A model generated the notes under the pieces. That model searched no databases, was not told where the DNA came from, and worked only from the letters and a program-made list of their open reading frames with translations. This document shows positions 21,187 to 26,013 of a stretch of DNA of 26,013 nucleotides, piece after piece (within the stretch, counting starts at the first letter, position 1; each line of letters opens with the position of its first letter). The stretch is from the IMG/VR virus record IMGVR_UViG_3300048433_000201, positions 1 through 26,013 of that record, one strand, 5' to 3'. Both the position numbers and the translations under genes were made by a program. This stretch comes from a virus.

Positions 21187-22716
21187 TTACGTTTTTACTA
21201 ATAATTCTGTCGCTGAGATAGCAGTCCCTGCCAGTACACTTGGCGTTGCAGCCGTTGTGCCTATCGTTCCATTTGTTTGTACGAAATATTGCTGTCCTGC
21301 GGTAAGGCCAGATTGCTCATCATTTACTGCACCAATAATATCTACAGTTGCACCCTTGGTGTCAGCTACAGCGCCACCTTTGGATATACCAATGTAGTTT
21401 TCTGAGGTGATGTTTGTGGAGGTGTAACCTGCTTGTACGGCAATAGCTTTTGCTGCGTTTGAATTATTTCCAAAAGGTATTACTACCTTACCAACATCAG
21501 GGGCAAAAGAAAGTAAGCCTATTCTTCTTGGTGCATCACTTCCGAAAGTAGTAGGATTTGTCTGAACCGCACCACTTGCTGCACCAGAAAAAGTTAAGGT
21601 TTCGCCATCAGCGTCTAAAGTTGCTGTATAAAGTTTTCCAACTTCTCCAGTTCCGTCTTCAGCGGCAATCACAAATACTTTACCTGTAGTGTCATAAATT
21701 ATGGTAGAGTCACTTGCGCCACTCCCACAATTATAGTTAGTATAAGCTGTAGACGCAGCAAAGGTTACACTTGTTCCAGAAACACTTCCTACAGAATACT
21801 TCCCAACATTAGATGCATTTGAAGCTCTGTAAATACAAATTACTTTGCCACTGTCAGGATCGTATGTAATTTTACAAGAATCGTCAGATGTATCTGCCCC
21901 TGCACTTGGTATTTCTGTTTCAGATCCAAAAGAAATAGATGTACCACTAACAGTTCCAACTATACCTTTCATTTTATTACTGTCATTTCTATCAAAAAAC
22001 GTAATAACTACCTTTCCATTCGCTGAATCAAAAGCCATAGCCATAGATTCAGGCCCATTACCTGTAGTATTTAAAAAGGTTGCATTGCTTCCAAAAGAAA
22101 TACTTGTGCCACTAACAGTTCCAACACATGCTTTACCTCTATTAGATGAACTAGAATCTTTAAAAGCAAATACACATTTATTGTTAGTAGAATCAAAAAC
22201 TGAAGACATAAAAGTTTTATTACCTGAATCTGGCATACTAGCTTTTGTACCAAAACTTATAGAATTATCTGAGGGGTCTACAGTACCAACTATTGCATCT
22301 CCTGAACCGCCTGAAGCATTGTTTTGTGAACTAAGAACAACCTTGTTATTACTACTGTCAAACAAAGCACTCATGTAATCGTTGTTACTACTAATACTTA
22401 CAACTGGAGTTCCAAAACTAAGAGAGTTATCTGAGCCAACAGTTCCTACTACAGCAGTTGGATAATCACTGTTATCATCATCTTTGTAATAAATCACAAC
22501 TCTGTTTGAATTAGTGTCGTAAGTTGAGGCTATATGGCCTGTAAGTGCTCCAGACTCATAGCTAGTTGCTGATCCAAGAGCTTCTGTAACACTCGTTTGA
22601 GCAACAACAGCCACAGTACCATCAGCATTAACCACCACTGGCTTACCGCTTGGCAATGTGCCACTGGCTACTGCTTTAAACTCACCACTTTCTTCAGCCC
22701 CTATACGCTTTAACAT
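21187..22716 (-). CDS. Seven-repeat predicted beta-propeller tail protein A
   Basis: A 509-residue protein with AAAGGG before its ATG. It has an N-cap (AVASGTLPSGKPVVVNADGT, about 15-34), seven repeats marked by Y/FD-x4-KVV at about 66, 119, 174, 229, 285, 341 and 404 (53-63 residue steps), and a C-cap (SENYIGISKGG to the end). Most repeats contain VGTVSGTSISFGS. Seven units of this size suggest a seven-bladed propeller. It is the most diverged of the three paralogues, with irregular last repeats and two Cys pairs. It is likely a receptor-binding or fibre component; the position beside tail genes supports this. Confidence 0.7.
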   Translation of the reverse strand: MLKRIGAEESGEFKAVASGTLPSGKPVVVNADGTVAVVAQTSVTEALGSATSYESGALTGHIASTYDTNSNRVVIYYKDDDNSDYPTAVVGTVGSDNSLSFGTPVVSISSNNDYMSALFDSSNNKVVLSSQNNASGGSGDAIVGTVDPSDNSISFGTKASMPDSGNKTFMSSVFDSTNNKCVFAFKDSSSSNRGKACVGTVSGTSISFGSNATFLNTTGNGPESMAMAFDSANGKVVITFFDRNDSNKMKGIVGTVSGTSISFGSETEIPSAGADTSDDSCKITYDPDSGKVICIYRASNASNVGKYSVGSVSGTSVTFAASTAYTNYNCGSGASDSTIIYDTTGKVFVIAAEDGTGEVGKLYTATLDADGETLTFSGAASGAVQTNPTTFGSDAPRRIGLLSFAPDVGKVVIPFGNNSNAAKAIAVQAGYTSTNITSENYIGISKGGAVADTKGATVDIIGAVNDEQSGLTAGQQYFVQTNGTIGTTAATPSVLAGTAISATELLVKT

Positions 22717-22718
22717 AG

Positions 22719-24182
22719 TTACCCTTTCACGATAAGTTTAGTTGCCGATACAGCCGTCCCTGCAAAAACGCTAGGACTAGCAGCCGTTGTACCTAGTGTG
22801 CCATCATTCTGAACGTAGTAGCTTTGCCCTGCTGTCAGCCCTGATAGGTTGTCGGCTATTGCACCCTGCGTATCTATGATAGCCCCTGCACCAGAAGCTG
22901 CACCGCTACGAGATATGCCTATGTAGTTTTCTGAGGTGAGGTTTTGTGCTGTTCCAGAGTTTTGAAAAACAACGGCTGTTCCATAATTAGAATTACCTCT
23001 GTCTTGAAAACCAATAACAATTTTATTGTTTGTACTATCAAAAGCAGGACTGTTGCCCCTGCTATCAGCAGCATTAAAAATTGTATCAGAGCCGACTGTA
23101 ATAGATGTACCACTTACTGTTAAAGGTACTATAGTGCCATTGTCTGAGTTAGGTGGATCAGTATATGCCGCAACCATTTTTTGAGCATTACTATCGTATT
23201 CTAACTCAATAAAATTTGTAGTAGCATTGTGGAATACAACCCTACTTCCAAAACTTATAGATGTACCACTAACTGTTCCTACCTTCGCTGCACCAACTTG
23301 TGAATTGTCATAATCAACATAAGCAACAACTACTTTCTGTGCAGAGCTATCATATGATATTTCCATTTTATCTACATAAGAACTTTGAAAAACAACAATT
23401 GAACCATAACTAACTGAAGTACCACTGACTGTCCCAACAATAGCTGTTCCATAGTTTGTTCCACCGTTTTGAAATACAACAACTAATCTATTTGCATTTG
23501 CATCATATGTAATCCTATTTCCTGCTGTTGCTTCGTCTATGTCAATAAGGTTTTGTGAACCAAAACTAATAGATGTTCCACTTATTGTACCCATTTTGAC
23601 GTAAGCACGATTTGACGCACCCCCATCCATATAAACTACAGCAACTTTTTGTGACGAACTATCGTATGTAATATCAATATGATTTACATCACCACTACTA
23701 AATATTGTTGTTGAACCAAAACTAATTGACGTACCACTTACTGTCCCGACAATTGCTTTACCTCTTTGTTGACCATCAGCTTGATCTCTATAAACCGCAA
23801 CAACTTTTTGTGCGTTTGCATCATAACCTGACCTTATATGTCTTGTTTCTGAGCTTTGAAAAACTACTGGTGTGCCGAAACTTATTGACATACCGCTAAC
23901 CGTTCCCACAACAGCCGTACCATACTCAGAGTTTCCTGAGTCACGATAAAATATAACTACTTTACCGCTTGCTACATCAAAAGTAGAGTGCATTTTTTCA
24001 TTAATAGCTGCTGATTCAAATACTGCTTCCGAACCAACTTGCTGCGATAAAGAGGTTTCAGCTACAACACTCACAGTACCATCAGAGTTCACAACAACAG
24101 GAGTACCATCCGTCAACGTACCACTGGCTACAGCGTGTTCCTGTCTTGGTAAATTCTGATCGTTGCCTATGACACGCAGCAT
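22719..24182 (-). CDS. Seven-repeat predicted beta-propeller tail protein B
   Basis: A 487-residue paralogue of its neighbours with GGAG about 10 bases before its ATG. Repeats start at about 68, 120, 173, 226, 277, 329 and 381, a very even 51-53 residue step, each with Y/FD-x4-K-x-V, a Y-x-D or F-x-D turn and GTVSGTSISFGS. N-cap (AVASGTLTDGTPVVVNSDGT) and C-cap (LTSENYIGIS, then SGLTAGQSYYVQNDGTLGTT) match the other two copies. The conserved strands and Asp turns suggest a propeller with ligand sites on the loops. No enzymatic residues are evident. Confidence 0.7.
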   Translation of the reverse strand: MLRVIGNDQNLPRQEHAVASGTLTDGTPVVVNSDGTVSVVAETSLSQQVGSEAVFESAAINEKMHSTFDVASGKVVIFYRDSGNSEYGTAVVGTVSGMSISFGTPVVFQSSETRHIRSGYDANAQKVVAVYRDQADGQQRGKAIVGTVSGTSISFGSTTIFSSGDVNHIDITYDSSSQKVAVVYMDGGASNRAYVKMGTISGTSISFGSQNLIDIDEATAGNRITYDANANRLVVVFQNGGTNYGTAIVGTVSGTSVSYGSIVVFQSSYVDKMEISYDSSAQKVVVAYVDYDNSQVGAAKVGTVSGTSISFGSRVVFHNATTNFIELEYDSNAQKMVAAYTDPPNSDNGTIVPLTVSGTSITVGSDTIFNAADSRGNSPAFDSTNNKIVIGFQDRGNSNYGTAVVFQNSGTAQNLTSENYIGISRSGAASGAGAIIDTQGAIADNLSGLTAGQSYYVQNDGTLGTTAASPSVFAGTAVSATKLIVKG

Positions 24183-24187
24183 TATTT

Positions 24188-24451
24188 TTATTCTCCGTCA
24201 TCCGCATCTGGATCTACCCAATCAGGATTAGCTGACCAGGTTGTGCCATCTAACTTATACTTGTTGCCTGTCCAATCATCGGGTGCGTTGGTCACGTTCT
24301 CAGTAATAGTCGTATTGCCACTGTTTAGATCAGCGATAATAAACTGAGCAGGATCACCTACTGTAATATTATCTGACGTTGCTGTGATTGCCACGTCATC
24401 TGCAAGGAGATACTTGCTTAACTTAGTTGATGTTTCCACGATAGTTTTCAT
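24188..24451 (-). CDS. Small fibre-associated protein
   Basis: An 87-residue protein with AAAGG, part of the end of the preceding gene, 7 bases before its ATG. It begins KTIVETSTKLSKYLLADDVA and continues VGDPAQFIIADLNSGNTTIT, then WTGNKYKLDGTTWSANPDWV. I associate this pattern with small proteins encoded among phage fibre genes, whose role is not known; a fibre subunit, cap or chaperone is possible. It interrupts the set of three propeller paralogues. Confidence 0.65.
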   Translation of the reverse strand: MKTIVETSTKLSKYLLADDVAITATSDNITVGDPAQFIIADLNSGNTTITENVTNAPDDWTGNKYKLDGTTWSANPDWVDPDADDGE

Positions 24452-24454
24452 TGT

Positions 24455-25903
24455 CTAACCTTTCACTATTAGTTCCGTAGCTGATATAGCAGTCCCTGCT
24501 GTTACTGAGGGGTCTGCTGCTGTTAATCCTAATGTGCCATCACCTTGCACAAAATATGTTTGCCCTGCGGTTAGACCGCTTTGGTTTCTGTCTATTGTAT
24601 TAGCTGTGTTTATTGCTGCACTTTGAGTGGTTGCAAACGCACCATCTGAAAAACCTATGAAGTTCTCTGAGGTGACGTTAGTTGAACCAATAGTAACTAC
24701 ACTAGAAGTACCGTAATCTGAGTTTCCTTCATCTCTATAGTTTACTATAATTTTATTACTGTTACTATCAAACGCTGCTGATATATGGTCAATTGCCGTA
24801 TCTGCAATAATAAAAGGTGTTTCAAACGAAACACTTGTGCCGCTTATAGTTGCAACAATTCCTGTGAGCTTGTTACTATTTCCTTTGTCCATGTATGAAA
24901 CAACAAACTTATTTGTGTTTGTATCATAAATAATTGTTATATCTTCAGAATCTGCTTGCTCAAAGACTACAATGCTTCCAAAGGTTATTGAGCCTCCAGA
25001 AACTGTACCGACTATTGCTTTACCATAACCAGAGTCATCTTCGTCTGAATATGCAATAAGGTGTTTTTGTAATGTGCTATTGTAAGCTATTGATAAATGG
25101 GTTGAATTGACATTACTAAAGTTAGTAGCATTAGCAAATGAAATAGAAGTACCACTTACAGTACCAATCATAGCGTAGCCTTTATTGCTATCTGAACTAT
25201 TTCTCCACACTACAACGGTTTTATTATTAGAAACATCATAAGAAGCTTTAATAAAATTTGCATTATGTGAAGCAAATACCACCTCTGAGCCAAAACTTAT
25301 ACTTGTTCCGCTAAGTGTACCTACTCTTCCTGTGCCATAATTTGAATTACCTTGATCTTTATAAATAAAAACAAGTTTATCAGAGCCGCTATCATAAATT
25401 ACATTATTATAAACGGTATTAGCAGAGTTTACTATATTGCCACTACCAAAAGATATTGACGTTCCAGATACAGTGCCTACCCATGCCGTTCCCTGATAAT
25501 ATCCAACACCACCCACATCCGACCCACCAAACACTATAACCTTGTTGTTTGTAGTGTCAAAAGCTGCGGTAAGGTGTGTTGTGTTGTTACTTTGGATAAC
25601 AACAGGAGTACCAAAACTAATAGATGTCCCCGATACCGTACCAACAGCAGCAGTGGCGTACTCATTGTTGCCTACATCTCTATAAGCAACAACAATTTTA
25701 TTGTTGCTAGAATCAAAAGTAGTACCAGTAAATTGTACAGCAGCAGATTCAAAAACAGAAGCAGACCCTGCGCTATCACTGCCTCCTGCAACAACACTCA
25801 CAGTTCCATCTGCATTTACAACTACAGCCGTGCCATCAGTCAGCGCACCAGAAGCTACTGCCCTAACCTGACCATCTTTAGCAATGTTACCAAAAGATTT
25901 CAT
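24455..25903 (-). CDS. Seven-repeat predicted beta-propeller tail protein C
   Basis: A 482-residue paralogue started at the ATG at 25903; a TTG just before it is less likely. The ribosome site is weak (GAAAG). Repeat starts lie at about 63, 115, 170, 222, 274, 326 and 378, six steps of 52-55 residues. N-cap (AVASGALTDGTAVVVNADGT) and C-cap (VTSENFIGFSDG, then SGLTAGQTYFVQGDGTLGLT) match the other two. The first of the three to be transcribed, it may be made in the largest amount. It is probably a tail or capsid surface component that contacts the host. Confidence 0.7.
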   Translation of the reverse strand: MKSFGNIAKDGQVRAVASGALTDGTAVVVNADGTVSVVAGGSDSAGSASVFESAAVQFTGTTFDSSNNKIVVAYRDVGNNEYATAAVGTVSGTSISFGTPVVIQSNNTTHLTAAFDTTNNKVIVFGGSDVGGVGYYQGTAWVGTVSGTSISFGSGNIVNSANTVYNNVIYDSGSDKLVFIYKDQGNSNYGTGRVGTLSGTSISFGSEVVFASHNANFIKASYDVSNNKTVVVWRNSSDSNKGYAMIGTVSGTSISFANATNFSNVNSTHLSIAYNSTLQKHLIAYSDEDDSGYGKAIVGTVSGGSITFGSIVVFEQADSEDITIIYDTNTNKFVVSYMDKGNSNKLTGIVATISGTSVSFETPFIIADTAIDHISAAFDSNSNKIIVNYRDEGNSDYGTSSVVTIGSTNVTSENFIGFSDGAFATTQSAAINTANTIDRNQSGLTAGQTYFVQGDGTLGLTAADPSVTAGTAISATELIVKG

Positions 25904-25917
25904 CAAACTACTTTCTA

Positions 25918-26013
25918 TTAAGCGTCATCAATCTCTTCATATGAACAAACAGCAGATAAATCCCCTGCTGCACTTGCTTGTATCTTGAGTATATCACCCT
26001 CATTTAAATACAG
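25918..26013 (-). CDS. C-terminal end of a small fibre-region protein (partial)
   Basis: The last 31 codons of a leftward gene that runs in from the right edge and stops at TAA (25918-25920). The visible part (LYLNEGDILKIQASAAGDLS, then CSYEEIDDA) resembles small phage proteins beside fibre genes that contain a beta strand pair and an acidic C-terminal tip. Too little is present for a function. It shows that the late operon continues beyond the window. Confidence 0.6.
   Translation of the reverse strand: MYLNEGDILKIQASAAGDLSAVCSYEEIDDA

Noticed and set aside
21845-22378. 177-codon plus-strand open frame within propeller gene A
   Set aside because: It mirrors the repeated codons of the real gene on the other strand and has no supporting start signals.
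21187-25903. Diversity-generating retroelement targets
   Set aside because: Variable repeated receptor-type proteins invited the idea, but no reverse transcriptase, template repeat or adenine-biased variable segment is visible in the window.

Overview
The window is part of an AT-rich double-stranded DNA phage genome. It most likely comes from a short-tailed (podovirus-like) phage of a Gram-negative bacterium, and the gene content and style resemble marine phages of alphaproteobacteria. The structural set fits that reading: a large portal, an SU10-type coat protein, Ala/Gln-rich internal virion proteins, a P22 gp10-like tail nozzle and fibre-like propeller proteins, with no tape measure, sheath or tail-tube gene. 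No terminase, integrase, RNA polymerase, tRNA or CRISPR array is visible. The host is an inference from style only.

Layout. (1) 1-1641, leftward: a 63-aa HTH regulator, then a winged-helix replication initiator and a putative helicase-loader-like gene, ending at an intrinsic terminator (27-54). The initiator gene carries a 23-bp iteron array (963-1033) that looks like a lambda-O-type origin inside the gene. (2) 1642-1730: a compact control region with two overlapping, opposed sigma70-like promoters, an inverted repeat and direct repeats. (3) 1731-4075, rightward: recombination genes (annealing protein, SSB, DUF1367-like protein, an unknown protein with a possible nuclease-like motif, Ref-like nuclease). 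A RusA resolvase is placed against them at 4039-4479. (4) 4480-4617: a divergent promoter pair. (5) 4618-6577, rightward: nine small, mostly unknown genes, many joined by ATGA or TAATG overlaps. (6) 6574-26013, leftward: the late operon. In transcription order it runs fibre-associated partial gene, three paralogous predicted seven-bladed propeller proteins with a small gene between two of them, tail nozzle, tail tip protein, four internal or tail proteins, portal, a small protein, scaffold-like protein, major capsid protein, two small head-region genes, and a long lysis module ending in a GH19 endolysin. The late promoter lies beyond the right edge.

How it works together. The regulator probably controls the choice between leftward replication and rightward recombination transcription. 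The initiator would bind its own iterons and start replication; annealing protein, SSB, Ref and RusA would process replication and recombination intermediates. The late operon builds the virion and lyses the cell. The three paralogous propeller genes share DNA as well as protein repeats, so they are natural substrates for the phage's own annealing recombinase. The most interesting points are the intragenic iterons, the triple set of seven-repeat propellers, the face-to-face promoter switch, hairpins whose loops hold stop codons, and a calcium-loop membrane protein in the lysis module.
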